Under the pieces are notes generated by a model. That model saw only the letters and a program-made list of their open reading frames with translations, made no database searches and was not told the origin of the DNA. DNA of 51,537 bases from Tissierellales bacterium (lineage in GTDB: Bacteria > Bacillota > Clostridia > Tissierellales > Sedimentibacteraceae): the NCBI GenBank assembly GCA_018433765.1, contig JAHDQO010000011.1:1-51537 (forward strand), read 5' to 3'. The position numbers were made by a program, and so were the translations under genes. Of this stretch, positions 8,842 through 17,972 are shown one piece after another (the first letter of the stretch is position 1; every line of letters starts with the position of its first letter).

Positions 8842-10200
8842 ATGAGTTCAAAAATAGTAAATAAAGAGAAAAACACTGTAACATTGGAGTTTACAGTAAC
8901 ACAGGAAGAATTCAGCAAAGGTATAGATAAAGCTTATTTAAAAATGAGAAGTAAAATAAATATTCCTGGATTTAGAAAAGGTAAAGCACCAAAGAAAATA
9001 ATTGAAGCAAGATACGGAAAAAGTATATTTTATGAAGATGCTTTGGATATTTCAATACCAGATGCTTATTCAAAAGCAATTGAAGAAAATAAACTAGATA
9101 TTATTGATCAACCTAAAATTGACATAAAAGAATTTGAAGATGACAAAGATATAATAATTACTGCTGAAGTAGAAGTTATGCCAGAAGTAGAGCTTTGCGA
9201 GTATAAGGGTATAGAAGTTGAAAAAGTTGAGTATAATGTTACTGATGATGATGTAGAAAAAGAAATAAAGAGCATACAAGAAAAGAATGCAAGAATATTA
9301 GAAGTTGAAGGAAGAGCTGCTCAAAAAGGTGATGTTTTAACTATAGATTATAAAGGTTTTGTAGGTGAAGAACAATTTGAGGGTGGTACAGCTGAAAATC
9401 AATCTCTAGAAATCGGATCTAACTCTTTTATTCCAGGATTTGAAGAACAGCTAATCGGAAAAAATGAAGATGATGAAGTTGAAGTTAATGTAACTTTTCC
9501 TGAAGACTATCAGGCGGAAGAATTAAAAGGAAAAGATGCAAAATTTATTGTTAAAATACATGAAATAAAAGAAAAAGAATTACCAGAATTAGATGATGAA
9601 TTTGCAAAAGACGTAAGTGAGTTTGATACTTTAGAAGAATTTAAAGAAGATACTAAGAAAACTATGATTCAAAAATCTAAAGATAATGAAAAAGTTGCTA
9701 ACGATAATAATATAATAACAAAAATAGTTGATAATTGTAAAGTTGATGTACCTCAAGTTATGATTGATAGAGAGATAGAATATCAGGGCAAAAACTATGA
9801 GCAACAAATTCGTATGCAAGGCTTTAGTGGTAAAGAAATGGAACCATTTATCAAACAAATAGTTGATCAATATAAACAAAACTATGCTAAGCAAGCAGAA
9901 TTTACTGTTAAAACAGAATTAGTTTTAGGCCAAGTAATTAAAGCTGAAAATATTGATGCTACTGAAGAAGATATTGATAATGAATTGAAGAAGATGGCTG
10001 AAAATTATAAGGTTGAAGATGAAAAAGTTAAAGATTTTATAGAAAATATGAAGAAAAGCAATGTAGATTATATAAAAGATAGTATTAAAAAAAGAAAAGC
10101 AATTGAATTTCTTGTAGAAAATGCAAAATTAATAGAGCCAAAAAAAGAAGAAGAAACTACAAATAATAAAGACGACAAAGTAAAAAAAGAAGAAAAATAA
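8842..10200 (+). CDS. tig: Trigger factor (ribosome-associated chaperone, peptidyl-prolyl isomerase)
   Basis: 452 residues from ATG 8842, chosen because GGGAGG sits 7 bp upstream; an in-frame ATG at 8791 lacks a site and adds an unrelated leader. The N-terminal domain carries the ribosome-docking signature GFRKGKAP (43-50). The FKBP-type domain follows (DVLTIDYKGFVGEEQFEGG; LIGKNEDDEVEVNVTFPEDY), then the helical C-terminal chaperone domain and a Lys/Glu-rich tail. It binds nascent chains at the ribosome exit. It heads the usual tig-clpP-clpX-lon-engB gene order and lies 19 bp before clpP. Confidence 0.97.
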   Translation: MSSKIVNKEKNTVTLEFTVTQEEFSKGIDKAYLKMRSKINIPGFRKGKAPKKIIEARYGKSIFYEDALDISIPDAYSKAIEENKLDIIDQPKIDIKEFEDDKDIIITAEVEVMPEVELCEYKGIEVEKVEYNVTDDDVEKEIKSIQEKNARILEVEGRAAQKGDVLTIDYKGFVGEEQFEGGTAENQSLEIGSNSFIPGFEEQLIGKNEDDEVEVNVTFPEDYQAEELKGKDAKFIVKIHEIKEKELPELDDEFAKDVSEFDTLEEFKEDTKKTMIQKSKDNEKVANDNNIITKIVDNCKVDVPQVMIDREIEYQGKNYEQQIRMQGFSGKEMEPFIKQIVDQYKQNYAKQAEFTVKTELVLGQVIKAENIDATEEDIDNELKKMAENYKVEDEKVKDFIENMKKSNVDYIKDSIKKRKAIEFLVENAKLIEPKKEEETTNNKDDKVKKEEK

Positions 10201-10219
10201 GTTTTAAGGAGGAATAGCA

Positions 10220-10804
10220 ATGCCATTAGTACCATATGTAATTGAGCAAACAGGTAGAGGAGAGAGATCTTACGACATATATTCAAGATTATTAAAAGAA
10301 AGAATAATATTTTTAGGAGAAGAAGTAAATGATGCGTCTGCAAGTGTAGTAGTAGCACAATTATTATTTTTAGAGGCTGAAGATCCTGAAAAAGATATAC
10401 AATTATATATTAATAGTCCTGGTGGATCAATAACAGCTGGATTTGCTATTTATGATACAATGAAATATATCAAACCAGATGTATCAACTATATGTATAGG
10501 TATGGCTGCTAGTATGGGAGCATTTTTACTTACATCTGGAACAAAAGGAAAAAGATTTGCTTTACCTAATGCTGAAATAATGATACACCAGCCATTAGGA
10601 GGAACCCAAGGTCAAGCAGCTGATATAAAAATACATGCAGAGAGAATTATTAAAGCAAGAGATACTATAAACAGAATACTTAGTGAAAATACTGGTCAAT
10701 CTTTAAAGCAGGTTGAAAAGGATACAGATAGGGATAACTTCATGTCTGCATTTGAAGCAAAAGAATATGGATTAATAGATGAAGTTATCACAAGTAGGAA
10801 ATAA
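10220..10804 (+). CDS. clpP: ATP-dependent Clp protease, proteolytic subunit
   Basis: 194 residues, normal length. ClpP forms the 14-mer peptidase barrel that degrades proteins fed by ClpX or other AAA+ partners. The catalytic triad is visible as Ser98 (GMAASMG), His123 (IMIHQPLGG) and Asp172 (DTDRDNF), the same spacing as in the Bacillus subtilis enzyme. Oxyanion-loop residues [10 protein letters not shown] are present. ATG 10220 follows AAGGAGG. The gene is 14 bp upstream of clpX, so the two are very probably co-transcribed. Confidence 0.98.
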   Translation: MPLVPYVIEQTGRGERSYDIYSRLLKERIIFLGEEVNDASASVVVAQLLFLEAEDPEKDIQLYINSPGGSITAGFAIYDTMKYIKPDVSTICIGMAASMGAFLLTSGTKGKRFALPNAEIMIHQPLGGTQGQAADIKIHAERIIKARDTINRILSENTGQSLKQVEKDTDRDNFMSAFEAKEYGLIDEVITSRK

Positions 10805-10818
10805 AAAGGAGTGCAGTA

Positions 10819-12081
10819 ATGAGTAAATATAATGATAAACAGCTTAGATGTTCTTTTTGCGGTAAAACACAAGAACAAGTTAAAAGGCTAATTGCAGGAC
10901 CTAATGTATATATATGTGATGAATGTGTAGAACTTTGTATGGAAATTGTAGATGATGAACTTGAAGTTATAGAAGAAAAAGAGTTAAAAGAACTTCCAAA
11001 ACCAGTAGAAATAAAAGAACATCTTGACCAATATGTAATAAAACAAGATGATGCAAAAAAAGCGTTAGCTGTTGCAGTATATAATCATTACAAGAGAATT
11101 AATCAGAAAAAGAAAAATGATGTTGAAATACAAAAGAGTAATATTTTATTAATTGGTCCGACAGGTAGTGGTAAAACATATTTAGCACAAACGTTGGCTA
11201 AAATGTTAAATGTGCCTTTTGCTATAGCTGATGCTACATCTTTAACTGAAGCAGGTTATGTAGGTGAAGATGTAGAGAATATTATTCTAAAACTTATTCA
11301 AGCAGCAGATTATGATATTGAGAGAGCTGAAAAAGGAATTATATATATTGACGAAATAGACAAAATAGCTAGAAAATCTGATAACCCTTCAATAACAAGA
11401 GATGTAAGTGGTGAGGGTGTACAACAGGCTCTTTTGAAGATACTTGAAGGTACTACAGCAAATGTTCCACCTCAAGGAGGTAGAAAGCATCCACATCAAG
11501 AGTTTATTCAAATAGATACTACCAATATATTATTTATAGTGGGTGGAGCATTTGATGGTATGGATAAAATAATTGAAAAAAGAATAGGTAAGAAAGTAAT
11601 GGGATTTGGTGCAGATATTACTGCAAATGTTGAAAAAAATAAGGATGAATTGCTTAAGCATGTTCAAGCTGGAGACTTACTAAAATATGGTCTCATTCCT
11701 GAATTTGTTGGAAGACTACCTGTTTTAGTCTCATTGGAGCAATTAGATAAAGAGGCCTTAATAACAATTTTAACAGAACCTAAAAATTCGTTACTGAAAC
11801 AATATAAAGAATTATTTAAAATTGACAATGTAGAACTTGAAATAGATAAGGAAGCCTTGTGTGTAATAGCTGAGAAAGCTTTATCAATAAAAACGGGAGC
11901 TAGGGGACTTCGGGGTATACTCGAAAACACGATGCTAGATATAATGTATGAAATACCTTCAAGAGATGATATTAAGAAGTGTATAATTACAAAAGAATCA
12001 ATCTTAAACAATAGTGAACCGACGCTTGTACTTAGTAAATCAACCAAACAAAGAAAAAAGAAATCAGAAAACGCATCATAA
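10819..12081 (+). CDS. clpX: ClpX unfoldase (AAA+ ATPase of ClpXP)
   Basis: 420 residues. The N-terminal zinc-binding domain has Cys11, Cys14, Cys33 and Cys36 and serves in adaptor/substrate binding. The AAA+ module has Walker A GPTGSGKT (113-120), Walker B IIYIDE (174-179), pore loop GYVGED and the sensor/arginine region [11 protein letters not shown]. The IGF-type ClpP-docking loop is present as [11 protein letters not shown]. It unfolds tagged substrates and passes them to ClpP. ATG 10819 follows AAAAGGAG. A terminator follows directly. Confidence 0.98.
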   Translation: MSKYNDKQLRCSFCGKTQEQVKRLIAGPNVYICDECVELCMEIVDDELEVIEEKELKELPKPVEIKEHLDQYVIKQDDAKKALAVAVYNHYKRINQKKKNDVEIQKSNILLIGPTGSGKTYLAQTLAKMLNVPFAIADATSLTEAGYVGEDVENIILKLIQAADYDIERAEKGIIYIDEIDKIARKSDNPSITRDVSGEGVQQALLKILEGTTANVPPQGGRKHPHQEFIQIDTTNILFIVGGAFDGMDKIIEKRIGKKVMGFGADITANVEKNKDELLKHVQAGDLLKYGLIPEFVGRLPVLVSLEQLDKEALITILTEPKNSLLKQYKELFKIDNVELEIDKEALCVIAEKALSIKTGARGLRGILENTMLDIMYEIPSRDDIKKCIITKESILNNSEPTLVLSKSTKQRKKKSENAS

Positions 12082-12112
12082 AACTGCCTGCCTCTAAGGA
12101 GGCAGTTTTTTA
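12079..12112 (+). terminator. Terminator after clpX
   Basis: AAAACTGCCT pairs with AGGCAGTTTT (with an inner CC/GG extension), T-rich tail. It closes the tig-clpPX unit. Confidence 0.88.
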
Positions 12113-12215
12113 GGTAGGCATTATAAAAATATTATGTTATTATAATATAAAAACATAAAATGGTTAATATACAATTGAATATAATTAATAGGATTACTGA
12201 CAAGGAGTAAATAAA

Positions 12216-14567
12216 ATGACAAGAAACTATGTTTTAGAAAGAAAAAAAATACCATTAATACCTATGAGAGGTATTTCTATTTTTCCTAATATGGTAATAC
12301 ACTTCGATGTTGGAAGAGAAAAATCTATAAATGCTCTTGAAGAGGCTATGGTTAATGATTCATATATTTTTTTAACTGTTCAAAAAGAAGCAAAAGTAGA
12401 TATACCTACAAAAGATGATTTTTATGAAGTAGGTGTTATTAGTAAAATTAAACAGATGCTCAAAATGCCGGGTGATAATATTAGAGTTTTAGTAGAAGGT
12501 ATTAATAGGGCTAAAATAGTAGAAATAACACAAGATGAACCATATTTTGAAGTATATATTGATGAATATGTTTTTGATGAACAGTCATTTAAATATAATC
12601 AAAAGGTAGATGCTATTATGAGGTTAGCTAATGATACCTTTGAAGAATATTGTTCAATATATACAAAAGTATCACCAGATGCAATTGTATCTGTAAAAGA
12701 AATAACTGATCCAAATAGGTTATCAGATGTTATACTATCTTACATATATTTAAAGCCTTTAGATAAGCAAAAACTCTTAGAAATTTTTGATCCTTATAAA
12801 AGATTAGAAGAACTTATAGCACTTCTTACAAAAGAAATTAAAGTACTGCAGCTAGAAGAAACAATAAGTGAGAGAGTAAAAAGACAAATAAATGAATTTC
12901 AAAAAGAATATTATCTAAAAGAGCAAATAAAAGCAATTCAAAAAGAACTTGGCGAAGATGAAGGAATAGAAATTGAAGTTGATGAATATATAGAAAAAAT
13001 AGAAAAAACTAAAATGTCTAAAGAAGCAAAAGATAAAGCTATAAAAGAAGCAAATAGATTATTGAAGATTTCCTCTTCGTCACCAGAAGCTGGTGTTATA
13101 AGGACGTACCTTGACTGGTTAATTGGATTACCATGGAAGAAAAAAACAAAGGACAATAATGATATATCACAAGCAAGAAAAATATTAGAAGAAGATCATT
13201 ATGGACTAGAAGATGTAAAAGAAAGGATTCTTGAATACCTTGCAGTAAGACAATTAAATAAAAATATGAAGGCTCCAATTTTATGCTTAGTAGGACCACC
13301 GGGAGTTGGAAAAACATCTATAGCAAAATCAATATCAAGGTCTCTTGGTAAAAAATTTATAAGAATGTCTCTTGGTGGCATGAGAGATGAAGCTGAAATA
13401 AGAGGACATAGAAGGACATATATAGGTGCTATACCGGGAAGAATAATATCTTCTATAGTAAAAGCAAATGTTAATAATCCAGTTTTTTTATTTGATGAAA
13501 TTGACAAATTAGCTACTGATTTTAGAGGCGATCCTGCTTCTGCATTATTGGAAGTATTAGATCCCGAGCAAAATAGTACCTTTACAGATCATTACTTGGA
13601 AGTTGCATTCGATTTGTCTAGTGTAATGTTTATTACAACAGCTAATACAACAAGTACCATACCAAGACCTCTACTAGACAGAATGGAAGTTATTGAGGTA
13701 TCTGGTTATACAGATGTTGAAAAAATGCAGATTGCTAAGAAATATTTACTACCTAAGCAATTAAAAGAGCACGGATTAACTCAAAAAGATGTGAAAATTT
13801 CTGAAAATACAATTAATGATATAATTCAGAAATATACTAGAGAATCAGGTGTAAGAAATTTAGAAAGAAATATTGGAAGTGTTATAAGAAAATCAGCTGT
13901 ACAGATTGTTGAAAAAAGTAAGAAAGTTATTCGTGTAAATAGCAGCAATCTCAATAAATACTTAGGTATACCTAGATATAGATATGATAAGGTGTACAGC
14001 AAAGACCAAATAGGTGTCGCAACAGGACTTGCTTGGACAATAGTTGGAGGCGAGACATTATTTATTGAAGTTAATTTAATGAAAGGCGAAGGAAAAATAC
14101 AACTGACAGGGCAGCTAGGAGATGTAATGAAAGAGTCTGCAATGGCTGGTATAAGTTATATACGAGCTAATTTAGACAATTTTGGTATTGATGAAAAATT
14201 CTATAAAGAAAGAGATATTCATATACATGTACCTGAAGGTGCTATACCTAAAGATGGACCTTCAGCTGGCATAACTATTACAACGGCAGTAGTATCAGCT
14301 TTGACTGGAAGAAAAATAATAAAAGATGTTGCAATGACAGGTGAAATTACTTTAAGAGGAAGAGTACTACCTATTGGAGGAGTTAAAGAAAAGCTTCTTG
14401 CAGCGAAACGTGCAGGTATTAAAAAAGTTTTATTACCAATAGAAAATGAGAAACAAGTATCTAAAATTCCAGAAAGAGTACTAAGAACAATGAAAATAGT
14501 GTACGTAGAAAAAATGGATGATGTGTTAGAGCATGCTTTAAGAAAAGGTGAGGGAAATGAAAATTAG
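12216..14567 (+). CDS. lon: Lon ATP-dependent protease
   Basis: 783 residues, typical of LonA. An N-terminal LON substrate-binding domain (residues about 10-205) and a coiled-coil linker (205-300) precede the AAA+ domain with Walker A GPPGVGKT (360-367) and Walker B PVFLFDEIDK. The C-terminal serine protease domain carries the Ser683/Lys726 dyad in PKDGPSAGIT and GGVKEKLLAA. It degrades misfolded and regulatory proteins in the cytoplasm. ATG 12216 follows AAGGAG. The 3' end overlaps engB by 11 bp, so lon and engB are translationally coupled. Confidence 0.98.
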   Translation: MTRNYVLERKKIPLIPMRGISIFPNMVIHFDVGREKSINALEEAMVNDSYIFLTVQKEAKVDIPTKDDFYEVGVISKIKQMLKMPGDNIRVLVEGINRAKIVEITQDEPYFEVYIDEYVFDEQSFKYNQKVDAIMRLANDTFEEYCSIYTKVSPDAIVSVKEITDPNRLSDVILSYIYLKPLDKQKLLEIFDPYKRLEELIALLTKEIKVLQLEETISERVKRQINEFQKEYYLKEQIKAIQKELGEDEGIEIEVDEYIEKIEKTKMSKEAKDKAIKEANRLLKISSSSPEAGVIRTYLDWLIGLPWKKKTKDNNDISQARKILEEDHYGLEDVKERILEYLAVRQLNKNMKAPILCLVGPPGVGKTSIAKSISRSLGKKFIRMSLGGMRDEAEIRGHRRTYIGAIPGRIISSIVKANVNNPVFLFDEIDKLATDFRGDPASALLEVLDPEQNSTFTDHYLEVAFDLSSVMFITTANTTSTIPRPLLDRMEVIEVSGYTDVEKMQIAKKYLLPKQLKEHGLTQKDVKISENTINDIIQKYTRESGVRNLERNIGSVIRKSAVQIVEKSKKVIRVNSSNLNKYLGIPRYRYDKVYSKDQIGVATGLAWTIVGGETLFIEVNLMKGEGKIQLTGQLGDVMKESAMAGISYIRANLDNFGIDEKFYKERDIHIHVPEGAIPKDGPSAGITITTAVVSALTGRKIIKDVAMTGEITLRGRVLPIGGVKEKLLAAKRAGIKKVLLPIENEKQVSKIPERVLRTMKIVYVEKMDDVLEHALRKGEGNEN

Positions 14568-15153
14568 AAAAGCTGAACTACTTATAACTGCTGGTAGAAA
14601 AGATCAGTATCCTGAAACTATTGTTCCAGAAATAGCATTTGCAGGTAAATCAAATGTAGGTAAATCCTCAATGATTAATGCATTACTTAATAGAAAAAAA
14701 CTGGCTAGAACTAGTGGACAGCCCGGAAAAACACAAACTATAAATTTCTATAATATAAACGGAGATTTAAATTTTGTAGATTTGCCTGGATATGGATATG
14801 CAAGAGTATCAAAGACTGAAAGAGAAAAATGGGGCAAAATGATAGATACTTATTTGCACAGCAGAAATCAATTGGAAGAAGTTATTTTATTAATAGACAT
14901 AAGGCATTCACCTGGAGAGCATGACAGACAGATGTATGAATGGATAAAGTCTTTTGATTTTGCAGGTTATGTAATAGCAACAAAAGCAGATAAAATATCA
15001 AAGGGTAAGAGAAATAAGCATATTGAGGAAATAAGAAAGGCACTTAATATTGAAGATAAAAGACTGATAATACCATTTTCATCAACTGAAAAAATAAATG
15101 TGGATAAGATTTGGGATTTAATTTGTAATATTGCTTCTATAAAAAATGAGTAA
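14557..15153 (+). CDS. engB: Ribosome biogenesis GTPase EngB/YsxC
   Basis: 198 residues from ATG 14557, which has AAGGTG at a suitable distance; a GTG at 14548 would add only three residues and lies within that site. The small Ras-like GTPase assists late 50S assembly. G1 is GKSNVGKS (30-37), G3 is DLPG (75-78), G4 is TKAD (142-145) and G5 lies around PFSSTEK. Length is normal. It overlaps the 3' end of lon, the usual arrangement in Firmicutes, and ends at a terminator. Confidence 0.97.
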   Translation: MKIRKAELLITAGRKDQYPETIVPEIAFAGKSNVGKSSMINALLNRKKLARTSGQPGKTQTINFYNINGDLNFVDLPGYGYARVSKTEREKWGKMIDTYLHSRNQLEEVILLIDIRHSPGEHDRQMYEWIKSFDFAGYVIATKADKISKGKRNKHIEEIRKALNIEDKRLIIPFSSTEKINVDKIWDLICNIASIKNE

Positions 15154-15183
15154 AACGACTTATAAATATGTCGTTTTATTTTT
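15152..15183 (+). terminator. Terminator of lon-engB
   Basis: AAAACGAC-ttataaatat-GTCGTTTT followed by ATTTTT; begins at the engB stop codon. Confidence 0.85.
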
Positions 15184-15211
15184 GATTAAAACCTTTTTTG
15201 TTGGGTATAAT
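15182..15211 (+). promoter_or_regulatory. Probable promoter of the RsbW-like gene
   Basis: TTGATT (15182-15187), 18-bp spacer, TATAAT (15206-15211), 23 bp before the start codon. Confidence 0.5.
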
Positions 15212-15233
15212 TTAATTGGAAGGAATGATTTAA

Positions 15234-15617
15234 TTGTACTATGAAACAAAAAAGAAAATAAAAAGTAATATTGATTATGTAAAGATAGTAGTCAATGAAA
15301 TACTTGTAGACATAAATGGTATTTTAAATGATAATCAAAAATTTAATACTCGATTAATTTTGAGCGAACTTCTAGTAAATAGTATTCAACATGGAAATCA
15401 TCTTGATATGAGTAAATACGTTTATATTAATATAAAAATAGAAAAAGATTTGATGAAAATTAAAATTTCTGATGAAGGCAGTGGATTTGAATACGATATA
15501 AAGGACTATGAACCCTACAATTTTGAAGATTCAGGAAGAGGATTAGTTTTAGTTGAAGGGTTATCTGATAAATTATTGATAAAAGGTAATACTGTTACAG
15601 CTATTAAATACCTGTAA
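15234..15617 (+). CDS. RsbW/SpoIIAB-like ATP-binding protein (HATPase_c)
   Basis: 127 residues. The start is TTG 15234, with GGAAGGA nine bases upstream; no better ATG exists. The GHKL fold shows an N box (LSELLVNSIQHGN), a G1 box (ISDEGSGFEY) and a G2 box (GRGLVLVEGLSD). These single-domain ATPases are typically anti-sigma factors with serine-kinase activity acting on STAS-domain partners, as RsbW and SpoIIAB do. No anti-anti-sigma or sigma gene is next to it, so its partner is unknown. A compact terminator overlaps its stop codon. Confidence 0.75.
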   Translation: MYYETKKKIKSNIDYVKIVVNEILVDINGILNDNQKFNTRLILSELLVNSIQHGNHLDMSKYVYINIKIEKDLMKIKISDEGSGFEYDIKDYEPYNFEDSGRGLVLVEGLSDKLLIKGNTVTAIKYL

Positions 15618-15631
15618 CGGTATTTTTTTAT
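15606..15631 (+). terminator. Compact terminator overlapping the RsbW-like stop codon
   Basis: AATACC-tgtaac-GGTATT followed by TTTTT. The loop contains the TAA stop codon. Confidence 0.65.
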
Positions 15632-15665
15632 GTTTGATTAAAAAAGTTTGAATTAATTAATAATA

Positions 15666-15693
15666 TTGATATAATAGAATCGATCTGTATAAT
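15666..15693 (+). promoter_or_regulatory. Probable promoter of the aminotransferase gene
   Basis: TTGATA (15666-15671), 16-bp spacer, TATAAT (15688-15693), 54 bp upstream of the ATG. Confidence 0.45.
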
Positions 15694-15747
15694 GATCATT
15701 TTTTAATGTTTATAACTAAATTAAAACAATGAAAAGAGGTATAAGTA

Positions 15748-16563
15748 ATGACAAAATTAATTTCTGATAAGAACTTAAAAAATGATGTAATAACTACAAA
15801 AGTAGAAATAGAGCATATTTTAGAGGAAAGCAAATCAAAAAAAATATATGAAGTAATTAGAATTATTAATTCTAAACCTTTATTTTTAGAAGAACATGTT
15901 ACAAGATTTAACAAAAGTATTGAATTATTTGGATTAAATAAAAAATATACTTATAGAGAAATACTTGACATGATAAATAATATAATTGATAGTAATCAAA
16001 TATATAATAATAACATACGAATGACATATTTTTATGAAGATAAACATGTTTTATTACTTTATTTAATAAAAAGCAAATATCCTAATAAAGATATATATGA
16101 AAATGGAGTAAAGACTATTACTCTAAAAAAATCTAGGGAAAATCCTAATATTAAAATTGATGAAAAGAATCTTAGAGCAAGTATAAATGATGCTATAGAA
16201 AAAGAAAATGCATTTGAAGCAATATTATTAGATGAAAACAATATAGTAAGTGAAGGAAGTCGTTCAAACATATTTTTTGCAGATAAAGATAAAATAGTTA
16301 CACCAATAGACAAAAATGTTTTATTAGGAGTAACAAGACAAAAAGTAATAGAATTGTGCAGTAAGAACAATATTTATATAGAGAAGAGAAATATAAGTGT
16401 TGACGAAATTAATCAGTTTGATGGAGCTTTCATCACAGGTACGTCTATAAATGTATTACCAATTAGACAGATAGATAATATTAGATATTTTTCTAGTAAT
16501 AATAAGTTAATAAAAACAGTATCAAAATTATATAAAGAAGAGGTTATAAATCAAACAAAATAA
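15748..16563 (+). CDS. Class IV aminotransferase (PabC/IlvE-like, PLP)
   Basis: 271 residues of the fold-type IV PLP family, which includes branched-chain aminotransferase, D-amino acid transaminase and aminodeoxychorismate lyase. Visible features are LFLEEHVTRFNKSIELFG near residue 50, a candidate PLP lysine in NPNIKIDEKN (Lys136), the conserved SEGSRSNIFF and LLGVTRQKVIELC segments, and GAFITGTSINVLPI near the C-terminus, where the family binds phosphate. The substrate cannot be chosen: no ilv, pabAB or folate genes are adjacent. ATG 15748 follows AGAGGT. Single-gene unit with its own terminator. Confidence 0.8.
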   Translation: MTKLISDKNLKNDVITTKVEIEHILEESKSKKIYEVIRIINSKPLFLEEHVTRFNKSIELFGLNKKYTYREILDMINNIIDSNQIYNNNIRMTYFYEDKHVLLLYLIKSKYPNKDIYENGVKTITLKKSRENPNIKIDEKNLRASINDAIEKENAFEAILLDENNIVSEGSRSNIFFADKDKIVTPIDKNVLLGVTRQKVIELCSKNNIYIEKRNISVDEINQFDGAFITGTSINVLPIRQIDNIRYFSSNNKLIKTVSKLYKEEVINQTK

Positions 16564-16570
16564 CAAAAAC

Positions 16571-16602
16571 ACAAAAATGGTCTATAAAGACCATTTTTGT
16601 GA
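16571..16602 (+). terminator. Terminator of the aminotransferase gene
   Basis: ACAAAAATGGTC-tataaa-GACCATTTTTGT, near-perfect, with T-rich 3' arm. Confidence 0.85.
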
Positions 16603-16632
16603 AGCATTAATATGCATAAAAGGGGTATTGGG

Positions 16633-16670
16633 AATATATTTTGGCTATCGGGGGGATAACCAAATATATT
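16633..16670 (+). repeat. Inverted repeat with G5 loop upstream of the desulfurase gene
   Basis: Left arm 16633-16649 (AATATATTTTGGCTATC) and right arm 16655-16670 (GATAACCAAATATATT) pair along about 16 positions with one bulge and one mismatch; the loop is GGGGG. It precedes the promoter at 16727, so it is either an upstream DNA-binding site or part of a read-through transcript. Confidence 0.5.
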
Positions 16671-16726
16671 ATAACAAATCGTGACAAAATCTGCAATGGT
16701 TTTTTGAAAAAAGTTTAAAAATTTTT

Positions 16727-16755
16727 TTGAAAACCAAATGATGTTAATGTATAAT
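16727..16755 (+). promoter_or_regulatory. Promoter of the desulfurase-thiI operon
   Basis: TTGAAA (16727-16732), 17-bp spacer, TATAAT (16750-16755). Confidence 0.6.
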
Positions 16756-16813
16756 TTATATTAATAACATTGCCATAACTTAAATTTATAATATCGAAAG
16801 GAATATCAGTAAT

Positions 16814-17968
16814 ATGGAAATATATCTAGATAATAGTGCTACAACCAAAATTAGAAAAGAAGTATTGGATGAAATTATTAGTGTTCATACAAAATGTTAT
16901 GGTAATCCGTCTTCTTTGCATAGAATGGGTTTAGAAGCAGAAAAAAAAATAGAAAATACCAGAAAAGTAATTTCTAAATTCTTAAATGCTAAACCAGAAG
17001 AAATATATTTTACAGGAGGAGGTACAGAAAGCAATAATATTGCTATTTTAGGGCATCTTAATACAAATAAAGGTGATGGTAATATAATAACAACACAAAT
17101 AGAACATCCGTCAGTTTATAATGTATATAAAAAATTAGAAAATGATAATATTAAAGTGAATTATGTAGATGTTGATAATTATGGATTTATAAATATAGAA
17201 AAATTGAAGAACTATTTAAATGAAAATACATTATTAGTTTCTTTAATTATGGTAAACAATGAAATTGGATCTATACAAGATATTAATAACATTGTTAATA
17301 TAATAAAATCTGTAAACCCTAAAACAAAAATACATATAGATGGTATTCAGGCTTTTGGAAAAATTCCAATAGATTTAAAACAGTTTGGAGTTGATAGTTT
17401 TTCATTTAGCAGCCATAAAATACATGGACCTAAAGGTGTAGGTGGTTTATATATAAAATCAAATTCTAGAATAGCTCCTATTAACTATGGGGGAAATCAA
17501 GAAAAAGGTATACGTTCAGGTACTGAAAACACTCCCGGTATAGTTGGATTTGGAAAAGCAGTAGAATTGATTTCAGACAATTTTGAACAAGAAAATTTAA
17601 AATTAAACAATCTAAAAAAAGAATTATCATATAAAATAAAAAAAGAAATTGACGACATAAAAATCAACAGTTTACTTGATAAAAAAGGTGCTCCACATAT
17701 ACTTAGTATATCTTTTAAAGACGTAAAAGGTGAAGTACTTGTACACTATTTAGAAGAATGTGGTATTTACGTTTCAACTGGGTCAGCATGTTCATCAAAA
17801 GGAAAAAACATTAGTAGGACTCTAAAATCAATAGGATTAGATCAAGATTATGTTGAAGGTACTATAAGATATAGTTTTGGTTTTTTTAATAAAATAGAAG
17901 AAATTGATTATGTAGTTGAAAAAACAAAAGAATCAGTTGAAGATATAAGAAATATAATCAAGAGGTGA
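16814..17968 (+). CDS. Cysteine desulfurase (NifS/IscS family)
   Basis: 384 residues. A PLP enzyme that removes sulfur from cysteine and holds it as a persulfide. The Schiff-base lysine is Lys202 in SFSSHKIHGPKGVGG and the persulfide cysteine is Cys326 in STGSACSSKG, a short NifS-like active-site loop. Other markers are TGGGTESNN and HIDGIQAFGK. Only 4 bp separate it from thiI, so it most likely supplies sulfur for 4-thiouridine in tRNA rather than general Fe-S assembly (the NifZ-ThiI arrangement of Firmicutes). ATG 16814 follows AAAGGA. Confidence 0.93.
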   Translation: MEIYLDNSATTKIRKEVLDEIISVHTKCYGNPSSLHRMGLEAEKKIENTRKVISKFLNAKPEEIYFTGGGTESNNIAILGHLNTNKGDGNIITTQIEHPSVYNVYKKLENDNIKVNYVDVDNYGFINIEKLKNYLNENTLLVSLIMVNNEIGSIQDINNIVNIIKSVNPKTKIHIDGIQAFGKIPIDLKQFGVDSFSFSSHKIHGPKGVGGLYIKSNSRIAPINYGGNQEKGIRSGTENTPGIVGFGKAVELISDNFEQENLKLNNLKKELSYKIKKEIDDIKINSLLDKKGAPHILSISFKDVKGEVLVHYLEECGIYVSTGSACSSKGKNISRTLKSIGLDQDYVEGTIRYSFGFFNKIEEIDYVVEKTKESVEDIRNIIKR

Positions 17969-17972
17969 AAGA

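Noticed and set aside
8842-10358. Several long minus-strand frames across tig, clpP and other housekeeping genes.
   Set aside because: They oppose well-supported genes, have no ribosome binding sites and arise from low-stop AT-rich codon usage.
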